A stretch of DNA of 64,000 nucleotides from positions 1,922,001 to 1,986,000 of the forward strand of contig NZ_CP154826.1 in the NCBI RefSeq assembly GCF_039613825.1. The letters are read 5' to 3'. The notes below the pieces were generated by a model. That model searched no databases and was not told where the DNA came from. It was given only the letters and a program-made list of their open reading frames with translations. A program made the position numbers and the translations under genes. Below are positions 14,419 through 23,506 of the stretch, piece after piece (the first letter of the stretch is position 1; every line of letters starts with the position of its first letter). This DNA is from Diaminobutyricibacter sp. McL0608 (GTDB lineage Bacteria > Actinomycetota > Actinomycetes > Actinomycetales > Microbacteriaceae).

Positions 14419-16881
14419 GTGAACGACACCGACGCATCCGCCGCCCTCTGGGCCCGCCGAGCACGAACAGAGCTGTCCCCTGAAACCCTCGACCAGCTGG
14501 ATGCGTGGTGGCGCGCCGCCAACTACCTGTCCGTGGGTCAGATCTACCTGCTGGACAACCCGCTGCTGCGCGCACCGTTGACACGCGACCACGTCAAACC
14601 GCGCCTGCTCGGCCATTGGGGCACTACGCCGGGGCTCAATTTCGTCTACGCACATCTCAACCGGGTCATCCGCGATCGTGCGCTGAACACCATCTACATC
14701 GCCGGACCCGGCCACGGCGGTCCGGGGATGGTCGCCAACGCCTACCTGGACGGCACCTACAGCGAGATCTACAACCGGATCGACCACACCGAAGACGGAC
14801 TTCGGCGGCTGTTCCGGCAGTTCTCCTTCCCGGGCGGCATCCCCAGCCACGTGGCACCGGAGACCCCCGGTTCCATCCACGAGGGCGGAGAACTCGGCTA
14901 CTCGCTGTCGCACGCGTACGGCGCGGCATTCGACAACCCCGACCTGCTGGTGGCGGCCGTCGTGGGAGACGGCGAGGCCGAGACCGGCCCGCTCGCGACG
15001 GCCTGGCATTCGAACAAGTTCCTGGACCCCGCCCAGGACGGCGTCGTGCTGCCGATCCTCCACCTCAACGGCTACAAGATCGCCAATCCGACGGTGCTGG
15101 CGCGCATTCCCGAAGAGGAGCTGTTCGAGCTCATGCGCGGCTACGGCTACACCCCGTATCTCGTGTCCGGCGGATTCGACGGCGAGGATCCCCGCGCCGT
15201 GCATGAACGGATGGCCGCAACCCTCGACGACATCCTGGACCGCATCGCAGACATCAAGGCCGCGGCCGCCGACGGCACGCTGGACGGACGGCCGGCATGG
15301 CCCATGCTCATCCTGCGCACCCCGAAGGGCTGGACCTGTCCGAAGGAGATCGACGGTCACCCGGCCGAGAACAACTGGCGCGCGCACCAGGTTCCGCTCG
15401 CCGATGCCCGCGACACCGAAGCGCACACCCGTCTCCTGCACGATTGGATGGAGTCGTACCGGCCGGGCGAACTCTTCGACGAGGCGGGCGCACCGCTGCC
15501 GGTCGTCATGGCCCTCGCGCCGGACGGCGAAATGCGGATGAGCGCCAACCCGGTCGCGAACGGCGGCCTCCTGCGGAAGGACCTGCGCCTGCCCGACTTC
15601 CGCGACTACGCGGTCGACGTCCCGTCGCCGGGTGGTTCCGTGAGCGAGGCGACGAAGGTCCTCGGCGAGTGGCTGCGCGACGTGATCCGGGACAACCCAG
15701 ACAATTTTCGGATCTTCGGCCCGGACGAGACCGCATCCAATCGTCTCAGTGCCGTCTTCGAACGCACCGACAAGCAATGGAACGCGGAACTCTGGCCGAT
15801 CGATGCGGACAACCATCTCGCGCGGGCCGGACGGGTGCTCGAGGTCCTCAGCGAGCATCAGTGCCAGGGCTGGCTGGAGGGGTACCTGCTCACCGGGCGG
15901 CACGGCATCATCAACTCGTACGAAGCGTTCGTGCACATCGTCGATTCGATGTTCAACCAGCACGCCAAATGGCTGAAGACATCGCGGCGGATCCCGTGGC
16001 GACGCCCGATCTCGTCACTGAACTACCTGCTCAGCTCTCACGTCTGGCGGCAGGACCACAACGGCGCCTCGCACCAGGACCCCGGCTTCATCGACCATGT
16101 GGTCAACAAGAAGGCGGACGTGGTGCGGGTGTACCTGCCGTTCGACGCCAACACGCTCCTGTCGACGTACGACCACTGCCTGCGATCGGTCGACTACGTG
16201 AACGTCGTGGTCGCGGGCAAGCAGCCTGCACCGAACTGGCTGACGATGGATGAGGCCGTCGAGCACTGCACACGCGGGATCGGCCTGTTCGACTGGGCGG
16301 GTACGGAGGTCGAAGGCGAAGAGCCGGATGTCGTCCTCGCCGCTGCGGGGGACATCCCGACTCTCGAGGTGCTCGCCGCAGCATCGATCCTCCGCGAACG
16401 TGTGCCGTCGTTGCGCGTCCGGGTCGTCAACGTCGTCGACCTGATGCGCCTGCAGACCGAGGGCGAGCATCCGCACGGCCTCAGCGACCGCGAGTACGAC
16501 GCCATCTTCACCACCGACAAACCGGTCATCTTCGCGTATCACGGCTACCCCTGGCTGATCCATCGCCTGGCCTACCGTCGTGCCGGCCACGACAACCTGC
16601 ACGTCCGCGGCTACATCGAGGAGGGCACCACCACCACGCCGTTCGACATGGTCATGCTCAACAACCTGGACCGGTATCACCTGGTCATCGACGTGCTCGA
16701 CCGGGTTCCCGGCCTCGGAGCACGCGAGGGCGGGTTCCGGCAGGAGATGCAGGATGCGCGACTTCGGGCTCGCGCCTACACCCGCGAGTTCGGGGAGGAC
16801 ATCCCCGAGGTGGCCGAGTGGTCCTGGGATGGCGCGACCGATGGGACCCGGCTGGACGACACCGGCGGCGACAACGCGTAG
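14419..16881 (+). CDS. xfp: Phosphoketolase (xylulose-5-phosphate / fructose-6-phosphate)
   Basis: A thiamine-diphosphate enzyme that splits xylulose 5-phosphate (and in many members fructose 6-phosphate) with phosphate into acetyl phosphate plus an aldose phosphate. At 820 residues it is full length, with XFP_N, XFP and XFP_C regions. Visible motifs are the GPGHGGPG segment near residue 95, [19 protein letters not shown] (TPP/Mg binding) near residue 185, and [11 protein letters not shown] near residue 433. GTG 14419 has a GGAAGGA site upstream. The gene is monocistronic and closed by a strong terminator. No acetate kinase or phosphotransacetylase gene is seen beside it. Confidence 0.95.
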   Translation: MNDTDASAALWARRARTELSPETLDQLDAWWRAANYLSVGQIYLLDNPLLRAPLTRDHVKPRLLGHWGTTPGLNFVYAHLNRVIRDRALNTIYIAGPGHGGPGMVANAYLDGTYSEIYNRIDHTEDGLRRLFRQFSFPGGIPSHVAPETPGSIHEGGELGYSLSHAYGAAFDNPDLLVAAVVGDGEAETGPLATAWHSNKFLDPAQDGVVLPILHLNGYKIANPTVLARIPEEELFELMRGYGYTPYLVSGGFDGEDPRAVHERMAATLDDILDRIADIKAAAADGTLDGRPAWPMLILRTPKGWTCPKEIDGHPAENNWRAHQVPLADARDTEAHTRLLHDWMESYRPGELFDEAGAPLPVVMALAPDGEMRMSANPVANGGLLRKDLRLPDFRDYAVDVPSPGGSVSEATKVLGEWLRDVIRDNPDNFRIFGPDETASNRLSAVFERTDKQWNAELWPIDADNHLARAGRVLEVLSEHQCQGWLEGYLLTGRHGIINSYEAFVHIVDSMFNQHAKWLKTSRRIPWRRPISSLNYLLSSHVWRQDHNGASHQDPGFIDHVVNKKADVVRVYLPFDANTLLSTYDHCLRSVDYVNVVVAGKQPAPNWLTMDEAVEHCTRGIGLFDWAGTEVEGEEPDVVLAAAGDIPTLEVLAAASILRERVPSLRVRVVNVVDLMRLQTEGEHPHGLSDREYDAIFTTDKPVIFAYHGYPWLIHRLAYRRAGHDNLHVRGYIEEGTTTTPFDMVMLNNLDRYHLVIDVLDRVPGLGAREGGFRQEMQDARLRARAYTREFGEDIPEVAEWSWDGATDGTRLDDTGGDNA

Positions 16882-16893
16882 GCCGGCATGAGC

Positions 16894-16928
16894 AAGGGTG
16901 CCTGTTGACCCGAACAACAGGCACCCTT
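16894..16928 (+). terminator. Strong hairpin terminator after phosphoketolase
   Basis: A perfect 13-bp stem (16894-16906 with 16916-16928) with a 9-nt loop begins 12 bp after the stop codon. It is followed by ACTTTCATTATT, a T-rich tail unusual in this GC-rich context. It may also serve the converging SGNH gene. Confidence 0.85.
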
Positions 16929-17015
16929 ACTTTCATTATTCTTGCGGAAGCTTTCGCGATTCCGTGCGCGGCGCGGCGCGCGTCGTATTCTGTATTCGCC
17001 CGGAATCCGTGCTCA

Positions 17016-17792
17016 TCAGAGCGGGGGAGTCGTCGCCGGGTCGACCGGCGTCAGCGTGGGGATCTTCGCGGTCCGTCCGTCGCCGGAGGATCGCCCGGTG
17101 AGGCGGCGGCCGATCCAGGGGAGCACATACTCGCGGTAGTAGGCGACAGTGTTGCGCGAGCGCGGGCCTCCCGGAGCGTTCGCGACCTCCTCGACGCCCC
17201 ATTCGGCCGGAACGGGGACGCGGAGCGCAGTGAGCACGTTGCTTGCGACGCGGGCGTGACCGAGGGCATTCAGGTGGAGCTTGTCGGACGACCAGTATCG
17301 AATGTCGCCGAGGCCCTCATCCGCCCAGTTGTCGACGAACGTCATGTTCGCACGCGGAAAGAGCGCACGGACCGCCGAGTCGAGTTCATCGCCGCGCTTG
17401 CGCATCACCGCTCCGAGTGGCAGATGCCTGCTGGGGTTCGCGCCGCTCAGCATGAGCATGTGGATGCCCGCCTCAGTGACCGAGTTCGCTGCTGACTCCA
17501 GCATGGTCACCACCGACTGCATCGAGACCTTCGGCCGCATGATGTCGTTCCCGCCGCCGTTCAGGCTGATCACCTGGGGGAGCTGGGCGATCGCGGGCGA
17601 CAACTGCTCCGACAGGAGCGGCGCCAGCTTGCGGCCGCGGATCGCGAGGTTCGCGTACAGCACCGGTTCTGGCGAGGCGGCGGCGAGACCGACCGCCACG
17701 AAATCCGCCCATCCGCGGGTCCGGCCATCGGGAAGCTCGTCTCCGACCCCCTCGGTGAAGCTGTCGCCGATCGCGATGTAACTACTGAACAT
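17016..17792 (-). CDS. SGNH/GDSL-family hydrolase
   Basis: A 258-residue esterase/lipase-like protein of the SGNH hydrolase fold, cytoplasmic as judged by lack of a signal peptide. Block I is YIAIGDSFTEGVGDE with the nucleophile Ser11. Block III is LNGGGNDIM with the oxyanion asparagine. Block V is DKLHLNALGHARVA, holding the Asp and His of the triad. The substrate is unknown. ATG 17792 is preceded at 7 nt by a TAGCGT box. The C-terminal 40 residues are rich in Arg and Gly and are not part of the core fold. Confidence 0.92.
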   Translation of the reverse strand: MFSSYIAIGDSFTEGVGDELPDGRTRGWADFVAVGLAAASPEPVLYANLAIRGRKLAPLLSEQLSPAIAQLPQVISLNGGGNDIMRPKVSMQSVVTMLESAANSVTEAGIHMLMLSGANPSRHLPLGAVMRKRGDELDSAVRALFPRANMTFVDNWADEGLGDIRYWSSDKLHLNALGHARVASNVLTALRVPVPAEWGVEEVANAPGGPRSRNTVAYYREYVLPWIGRRLTGRSSGDGRTAKIPTLTPVDPATTPPL

Positions 17793-17799
17793 AATGTTT

Positions 17800-17805
17800 A
17801 CGCTA
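17800..17805 (-). promoter_or_regulatory. -10 box (TAGCGT) of SGNH hydrolase gene, leaderless spacing
   Basis: TAGCGT on the minus strand with 7 nt to ATG 17792, in the gap after the neighbouring secreted-protein gene. Confidence 0.55.
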
Positions 17806-17828
17806 CCGCCCGCGGATGAGACGGATGC

Positions 17829-18788
17829 TCACCCGAGCAGCGCGATCCAGCTGCGCACGTGCTCGACCGTCACACCGTGGTAGCCGGCGGTCCTCGCGAA
17901 TGCGTCGCGCACCGCATCGGTCTCGATCACGAGCGTCGCTTCGCCGTCGTCGGCGAATGTGAACTGGGGGCCACCCGCGACCTCAGGCGTGTCGGTCTCG
18001 ACCCCGATCGTGAACGGCTTGCCGGCAGCGGATACGGCGGTGGCGGCAGGCGTCGCGAGCGCGACGATACCGTCTGGCCCAGCCGCATGATCGGCGAACG
18101 CGACAATCGCCACGCTGTCGAGGGAGGGAAGGAGCGCATTGAACACCGTGGCGTCACCGGACGGGACGGTCGTGAGCCACCAGGGCAGGTCGGCGCCGAG
18201 CGGTAGTGGGCCGGCAGCGGTCTTCGCGGCGTGCAGCAGCGCGACGTACTCGGGAGTTATGGTCGCGAAATCGGCCTGTGCCTGACCTGCCCACGGTTCG
18301 ACATCCAGTTGCACCGCGTCGAAGTCCGCTGCGCCACGGGCATCGGTGATCCATTGGGCCACCAGCGCGGGATTCGACAGCCAGGAGGCGTCGCCACCGA
18401 GTGCGGAGACGCGCACGCCGACCGCATGGAGCGCATCCACCGAATCGGCCAGCCAGGTGCCGATCGCGCCCTGGTCCGCAGCCCACGGCACCGACAGGTA
18501 GACCGACGTCAGGCTGTGCGCCTGTGCGAAAGAGGCGAGTGCTGCGGGAGCCAACTCGGCCTGCCCGAGTCCACGGTTGTCGGCGGCCGGGTCGACCGAG
18601 TTTCCCCACGCCCACATGCTCGTGATGGCGGGCGTGTCAGCCGTGGCGGTCGGCTTCTCATCGGCGTGCGCCGGTGTCGCGGTCATGAACAGTGCTCCTG
18701 TTCCGGCGAGTCCCACCATCAGGGCGACGACCGCAACGCGATGGAGCCGTCGGACGGGGATCGAGGCCGTGGCCCTGGTTCGCGCCAT
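17829..18788 (-). CDS. Secreted TIM-barrel-like protein of unknown function
   Basis: A 319-residue exported protein. Residues 1-42 form a classical signal peptide: Arg-rich start, hydrophobic core around AVVALMVGLAGTGALF, and a probable cut after PAHA. The mature part starts with a Trp-rich SMWAWGNS and alternates strands and helices in the way of a glycoside-hydrolase-like barrel. It includes SVYLSVPW, VRVSALGGDASWL, DAVQLDVEPW and IGVETD near the end. The DVEPW segment is where such barrels carry an acid, so a carbohydrate or peptidoglycan role is possible but not shown. GAGGGA lies 6 nt before the ATG, so it is leadered. Confidence 0.7.
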   Translation of the reverse strand: MARTRATASIPVRRLHRVAVVALMVGLAGTGALFMTATPAHADEKPTATADTPAITSMWAWGNSVDPAADNRGLGQAELAPAALASFAQAHSLTSVYLSVPWAADQGAIGTWLADSVDALHAVGVRVSALGGDASWLSNPALVAQWITDARGAADFDAVQLDVEPWAGQAQADFATITPEYVALLHAAKTAAGPLPLGADLPWWLTTVPSGDATVFNALLPSLDSVAIVAFADHAAGPDGIVALATPAATAVSAAGKPFTIGVETDTPEVAGGPQFTFADDGEATLVIETDAVRDAFARTAGYHGVTVEHVRSWIALLG

Positions 18789-18944
18789 GATTCCCTCATC
18801 ACTCGGTCCGCGGACCCTCGTGAGGGTGCACGGATGCGGGTGCTGCGTTTCGGGACGTCAGCGAAAAGCGGTGCTGCAGGGCAAGACGTGTCCATCATGC
18901 CCTACTTCAGAGTCACACGACGAAAGGGTCGGAGGTGGCGGCCG

Positions 18945-19346
18945 TCAGCGCAGGACGGCGGCGATGGCGCTGACCTCCACGAGTGCGCCCGGCACCCCGA
19001 GTCCGGCGACTCGCGCACCCAACACCAGCGGGGGCCCGTCGGAGGCGAGTTCGCCTGCGATCGCTCCGTACGCAGCACGGAGGTCGACCCCGTCGACGAA
19101 CAATACTGTCCACTGCACGACGTCATCAACCGTCGCGTCGACCGCTCGAAGCGCGGTCACGGCATTGCTGAGTGCACGTGTCGCCTGCGCTGCCACGTCG
19201 TCTTCACCGACGAGCGCGCCCGTCTCGTCGACGGCATTCTGTCCACCCACGTAGATCGTCGTCGCGCCGGGTGGAACAACGGCGACGTGGCTGAAGGCCG
19301 GGCTCACAACGAGTCCGGCAGGGCGGATGCGTTCGATAGTTGCCAT
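18945..19346 (-). CDS. RidA/YjgF-family protein
   Basis: A 133-residue member of the RidA (YER057c/YjgF/UK114) family. Characterised members are trimers that hydrolyse reactive enamine/imine intermediates from PLP enzymes; others have different roles. Family features are TIYVGGQNAVDETGALVG in the first half, the ATRALSNAVTALRAVDAT helix, and a C-terminal GALVEVSAIA strand. The arginine expected near residue 105 in true deaminases is present in LGARVAGLG, so imine deaminase activity is possible. A GACACT hexamer sits 6 nt before the ATG, a weak match to the leaderless -10 pattern seen elsewhere here. Confidence 0.87.
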   Translation of the reverse strand: MATIERIRPAGLVVSPAFSHVAVVPPGATTIYVGGQNAVDETGALVGEDDVAAQATRALSNAVTALRAVDATVDDVVQWTVLFVDGVDLRAAYGAIAGELASDGPPLVLGARVAGLGVPGALVEVSAIAAVLR

Positions 19347-19395
19347 GCGGCGAGTGTCGCACGATCCACCGACACGGGGGACGCGCTCAGCGTCG

Positions 19396-20409
19396 TCAGC
19401 CGAGCGACGGCTTGATGTCGCGGTTGATCGACTCGAGAATGCGGGCGTTGAAGTCGACGCCGAGCTGGTTGGGCACGGTGACGAGCACCGTGTCGGCCAG
19501 CTGCACGGCTTCGTCGGCGGCGAGCTCTGCGGCGATCGCGTCGGGTTCGCCGACGAAGCTGCGGCCGAAGCGCGCCAGACCGCCGTCGAGGTGGCCGACC
19601 TGGTCCTGCGACTCGACGACAGAGCGTGCGCCGAAATAGCGGCGGGTCTCGTCGTCGATGATCGGGATCACGCTCCGGCTGACCGAGACGCGGGGCTCGC
19701 GGTCGTGGCCGGCTTCGCGCCACGCATCCCGGAACATCCGGATCTGCTCCGCCTGCAGCTGGTCGAACGGCACACCGGTGTCCTCGGTGAGCAGCGTCGA
19801 ACTCATCAGGTTCATGCCTTGCTCGGCCGTCCACACGGCTGTCGCCCTGGTGCCCGCGCCCCACCAGATGCGTTCCGCGAGGCCGGGGGAGCGCGGTTCG
19901 ATCGCAAGCGGCTGCTCGATACCCGTCATCTGCGGGTTGGACATCACCAGTCCCGCACCCTCGATCGCCGCCCGGAACAGCTCCGTGTGGCGGCGCGCCA
20001 TGTCCGCGTCCGACTCGTCATCGGCGGGCACGAACCCGAACGACTCGTAGCCGTGCATCGCCGTCTCGGGTGACCCGCGGCTCACGCCGAGCTGAAGCCG
20101 GCCGTCGCTGATCAGGTCTGCTGCAGCCGCATCCTCAGCCATGTAGAGCGGATTCTCGTAACGCATGTCGATCACCGCGGTGCCCAGCTCGATCCTGCTG
20201 GTGCGCGCGCCCATCGCGGCCAGCAGCGGGAACGGCGAGGCGAGCTGGCGCGCGAAATGGTGCACGCGCACGTAGGCGCCATCCAGTCCCAGTTCTTCAG
20301 CGGCGACGGCGAGCTCGATCGTCTGCACGAGTGCGTCGCGCGCTGTCCTCGCGACGGAGCCGGGGATGGGCTGCCAATGGCCGAAGGAGAGGAATCCGAT
20401 GCGTTTCAC
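19396..20409 (-). CDS. LLM-class flavin-dependent oxidoreductase
   Basis: A 337-residue luciferase-like monooxygenase-family protein, expected to bind FMN or F420 in a TIM barrel and oxidise an unknown substrate. The N-terminus IGFLSFGHWQP, the AEELGLDGAYVRVHHFA strand-helix, SRIELGTAVIDM, and DLISDGRLQLGVSRGSP are typical. GTG 20409 is chosen because homology to the family begins at once (KRIGFLSFG). The frame is open 25 codons further upstream, but a TACGCT box at 20419-20424 suggests the transcript begins just before 20409. It is the first of a minus-strand run reaching 17016, but each gene seems to have its own promoter. Confidence 0.88.
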   Translation of the reverse strand: MKRIGFLSFGHWQPIPGSVARTARDALVQTIELAVAAEELGLDGAYVRVHHFARQLASPFPLLAAMGARTSRIELGTAVIDMRYENPLYMAEDAAAADLISDGRLQLGVSRGSPETAMHGYESFGFVPADDESDADMARRHTELFRAAIEGAGLVMSNPQMTGIEQPLAIEPRSPGLAERIWWGAGTRATAVWTAEQGMNLMSSTLLTEDTGVPFDQLQAEQIRMFRDAWREAGHDREPRVSVSRSVIPIIDDETRRYFGARSVVESQDQVGHLDGGLARFGRSFVGEPDAIAAELAADEAVQLADTVLVTVPNQLGVDFNARILESINRDIKPSLG

Positions 20410-20564
20410 GATGGGGGCAGCGTATTCGCTCCGCGGTGTATTCCGCACCTGGCCTGAGCGATTCGACGCCCGCACGGAGTTCACAACGACTTCGCAGCCA
20501 GGAACGGTGCTCTGCGAGCACGCGAGGCGTACCCTCGAATGAGGATCACCCGACTGGAGGACCC

Positions 20565-21617
20565 ATGTTGACTCGTGCGTGGCTGCGCTGGCTTCCCGCC
20601 GTCGCTGTGCCTGCGGTGATCGCTGCGGGCGCAGTGATCATCCCGATGCAGGCCGGTGCCGCGGTGAACCTGCCCGCGAGGACGCCGAGCGAACTGCTCG
20701 CCCTCGTGGCGAACAGCAAAGTCGAGGCGTTCTCCGGCACCGTCGAGCAGACCTCGAACCTCGGCCTGCCGCAGTTGCCGACCACCGGGCCCGGCTCCGA
20801 TTCGAGCGACGCGTCGATCCTGGATCTCGTGACCGCCTCTCACACGGCTCGCGTCTATGCCGACGGTCCGACGAAACAGCGCGTCCAGGTGATGGACTCG
20901 CTGGCCGAGCGCGACGCGATCCGCAACGGCACCGACGCCTGGCTGTACCAGTCGAAGGACAACTCCGCGACGCACATCACCGTGCCTGCCAAGAGCGCGA
21001 ACGAGCCCTCCACCCAGGACGGTGTTGTGACCCCGGCGGAGATCGCCGACAAGCTGCTCGCGAAGATCGACCCGTCCACAACGGTCACCCTCGGGGACAA
21101 CCAGTCGGTCGCCGGCCGTAACGCGTACGAACTCGTCCTCACACCGAAGACGTCGGCGACGCTGGTCGGGTCGGTCGCCATCGCGGTCGACGCCGAGACC
21201 GGGCTGCCGCTGCAGGTCGTCGTCGACGCCCGTGGCCAGCATGATCCCGCGTTCACCGTCGGCTTCACGTCCATCGACCTGGCGACTCCGTCCGCGAGCA
21301 TGTTCACCTTCACGCCGCCCGCAGGCGCGACGGTGAAGCAGCAGGCGCTGCCGAAAGCCCCGACAGCCCCGAAGCAGGAGTCGGGCCACCCGAAGCCGAC
21401 TGTCACCGGTACCGGCTGGGATGCGGTGGTCGAGCTCACCGTCGGGTCGGTGCCCGCCTCGGTCACGAGTAACCCGCTCTACGGCGAACTGACGACGCCG
21501 GTGGCCGGAGGACGTGCGCTCTCGACATCCCTCGTGTCCGTCCTGCTGACCGACGACGGCCGGGTGTTCGCTGGAGCCGTACCCGTTTCGCGCCTCGAGG
21601 CTGTGGCCGCGCAGTGA
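20565..21617 (+). CDS. Secreted LolA-like protein
   Basis: A 350-residue exported protein. The signal peptide spans residues 1-33 (RAWLRWLPAVAVPAVIAAGA core, likely cut after AGA). The mature protein has the beta-rich pattern of the LolA/RseB-like half-barrel found in actinobacterial proteins annotated as outer-membrane lipoprotein-sorting protein. Relevant segments are VEAFSGTVEQTSNLGLP near the start, TDAWLYQSKDNSATHI, and YELVLTPKTSATLVGSVAIAVD. There is no lipobox cysteine. A TGGAGG ribosome site is 4 nt from ATG 20565. It is followed 13 bp later by the two ABC transporter genes, so it probably works with that exporter at the cell surface. Confidence 0.78.
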   Translation: MLTRAWLRWLPAVAVPAVIAAGAVIIPMQAGAAVNLPARTPSELLALVANSKVEAFSGTVEQTSNLGLPQLPTTGPGSDSSDASILDLVTASHTARVYADGPTKQRVQVMDSLAERDAIRNGTDAWLYQSKDNSATHITVPAKSANEPSTQDGVVTPAEIADKLLAKIDPSTTVTLGDNQSVAGRNAYELVLTPKTSATLVGSVAIAVDAETGLPLQVVVDARGQHDPAFTVGFTSIDLATPSASMFTFTPPAGATVKQQALPKAPTAPKQESGHPKPTVTGTGWDAVVELTVGSVPASVTSNPLYGELTTPVAGGRALSTSLVSVLLTDDGRVFAGAVPVSRLEAVAAQ

Positions 21618-21630
21618 CGGGCGACCGCCG

Positions 21631-22620
21631 GTGACAGACGACGTTTCGTTCGCCCCGGCGGCGATCGAGACGGTCGGACTGACCAAGCGCTTCGGCTCGC
21701 ATACAGCGGTCGACGGGATCGGGCTGAACGTTCCGCGCGGCTCCGTGTTCGGATTCCTCGGCCCGAACGGGTCGGGCAAGACAACCACCATCCGCATGCT
21801 CCTCGGGCTGGCATCGGCGTCGGCAGGGGAGATCCGGGTTCTCGGCGAGGAGATGCCGCGTAAGGGGCTGGATGTGCTTCCGCGCGTCGGCGCTCTGGTC
21901 GAAGGTCCGGCGTTCTACCCGTTCCTCTCGGGAGCGGCCAACCTGGCGCGGCTCGATTCAGCCAACCGAAACGCACCGGCGCGCACAAGGCACGACCGCG
22001 TCGCCCAATCCCTCGAACGCGTGGGGCTGTCGCACGCCGCGCGCAAACGAGTGAAGGCCTATTCACTCGGAATGAAGCAGCGCCTCGGCATCGCCAACGC
22101 CCTCCTCACCCCGCGTGAACTGCTGGTGCTCGACGAGCCGACCAACGGCCTCGACCCGCAGGGAACGCGCGAGGTGCGAAACCTCATCCGCTCGCTCGCC
22201 GAAGGCGGTACGACCGTCTTCGTATCCAGCCATCTGCTCGCTGAGATCGACCAGATCTGCACGCACGCCGCCATCATGAGCAACGGCGCACTGGTGGCGC
22301 AGGGCACGCTCGCCGACCTGCGCAAGGCCGGAAGCCCGCGCGTCGAAGTCCGCACGCCGGACACGGCCGCTGCACGCCGCGTTCTCGCGTCCCTCGGACT
22401 CGAGGTCGACGACGGGGCGGCGGATGCTCCACCGGCCGACCCGGCCGCCTCACCCGACAATATCGTCGCCGCGACCACGGATTCGACGATCGCGCCGGAG
22501 GAGATCGCCGCGGCCCTTGTGGGTGCCGGGGTGCGCATCCGGGGTTTCAGCGTCAGCAGCGCGAGTCTCGAGGAGCGGTTCGTCGCCCTCACCGGCGAAG
22601 GGTTCGACGTTGCCGAGTGA
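21631..22620 (+). CDS. ABC transporter ATP-binding protein
   Basis: A 329-residue ATPase of the DrrA/CcmA-like export type. Walker A is GPNGSGKT at 44-51, the signature is a variant YSLGMKQRLGIA near residue 143, and Walker B is LLVLDEPTNGLDP near residue 167. A C-terminal extension after about residue 220 contains an Ala/Asp/Pro-rich linker and a small ferredoxin-like domain common in this subgroup. GTG 21631 starts 13 bp after the LolA-like gene. The 3' end overlaps the permease start by 11 bases, so the three genes form an operon. Confidence 0.92.
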   Translation: MTDDVSFAPAAIETVGLTKRFGSHTAVDGIGLNVPRGSVFGFLGPNGSGKTTTIRMLLGLASASAGEIRVLGEEMPRKGLDVLPRVGALVEGPAFYPFLSGAANLARLDSANRNAPARTRHDRVAQSLERVGLSHAARKRVKAYSLGMKQRLGIANALLTPRELLVLDEPTNGLDPQGTREVRNLIRSLAEGGTTVFVSSHLLAEIDQICTHAAIMSNGALVAQGTLADLRKAGSPRVEVRTPDTAAARRVLASLGLEVDDGAADAPPADPAASPDNIVAATTDSTIAPEEIAAALVGAGVRIRGFSVSSASLEERFVALTGEGFDVAE

Positions 22621-23479
22621 CGCCGTTGTCGCGGCCGCGCCGGACACCGCCGAGCGTACGGGCTCGGGGTGGAGCCTGCTCTGGTCGGAGATCAGCGTGC
22701 TGTTCCGGCGCTGGCGTACCTGGGCGCTCCTGGCCGCACTGGCCGGGGTGCCGATCCTCATCGCTGTCGCAGTCCGGATCAGGGACACCGGAGCGAACTC
22801 GGGGCGCGGACCCCAATTCCTCAACGAGATCACGCACAACGGGCTGTTCGTCGCCTTCACGGCCCTCGTCGTGTGCGTTCCGTTGTTCCTCCCGCTGACG
22901 ATCGGCGTGGTCGCCGGCGACACCATCGCAGGTGAAGCGTCGCACGGCACGCTGCGGTACCTGCTCGTCGGGCCTGCCGGGCGCGTTCGCCTGCTCGTCG
23001 TGAAATACATCGGGGCGGCCGCGTTCTGCGTCGTGGGCACACTCGTCGTCATCGCTGCGGGCGTGCTGATCGGAGCGGCGCTGTTCCCCATCGGTCCCGT
23101 TCCACTCCTCTCGGGCGACACGGTCAGCCTGGGCGAAGCGCTGTTCCGCCTCCTGCTCGTCGCCCTTTATGTGACCGTCTCGCTGCTCGGCCTCTCGGCG
23201 ATCGGACTATTCATCTCGACCCTCACCGACGTTCCTGTCGGCGCAATGGCGGCGACGATCGTGCTCTCCATCGCCTCCGAAGTCCTCGACTCACTTCCAC
23301 AGGTGGACTGGCTGCACCCGTGGCTGTTCAGCCACTACTGGCTGGGGTTCGCGGACATGCTGAGGCAGCCGCTCTCGTGGGAGTCCTTCGGTCAGAATGC
23401 CCTGCTCCAGCTCGGCTACATCCTCGTGTTCGGGGCGCTCGCGTTCGGCCGGTTCACCACGAAGGACATCCTGTCCTAG
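22610..23479 (+). CDS. ABC transporter permease
   Basis: A 289-residue permease of the ABC-2 type with about six hydrophobic segments; the conserved GDTIAGEASHGTLRYLLVGP loop after the second segment is diagnostic. The TTG at 22610 is chosen because it has a GAAGG ribosome site 8 nt upstream and overlaps the ATPase gene by 11 bases; no ATG or GTG is in frame nearby before the first helix. The substrate is unknown. With the LolA-like protein it forms a three-gene export unit that ends 27 bp before a convergent hydrolase. Confidence 0.9.
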   Translation: MPSDAVVAAAPDTAERTGSGWSLLWSEISVLFRRWRTWALLAALAGVPILIAVAVRIRDTGANSGRGPQFLNEITHNGLFVAFTALVVCVPLFLPLTIGVVAGDTIAGEASHGTLRYLLVGPAGRVRLLVVKYIGAAAFCVVGTLVVIAAGVLIGAALFPIGPVPLLSGDTVSLGEALFRLLLVALYVTVSLLGLSAIGLFISTLTDVPVGAMAATIVLSIASEVLDSLPQVDWLHPWLFSHYWLGFADMLRQPLSWESFGQNALLQLGYILVFGALAFGRFTTKDILS

Positions 23480-23506
23480 TGCGGGTTCCGGTTCGCCCCT
23501 CCGCGA

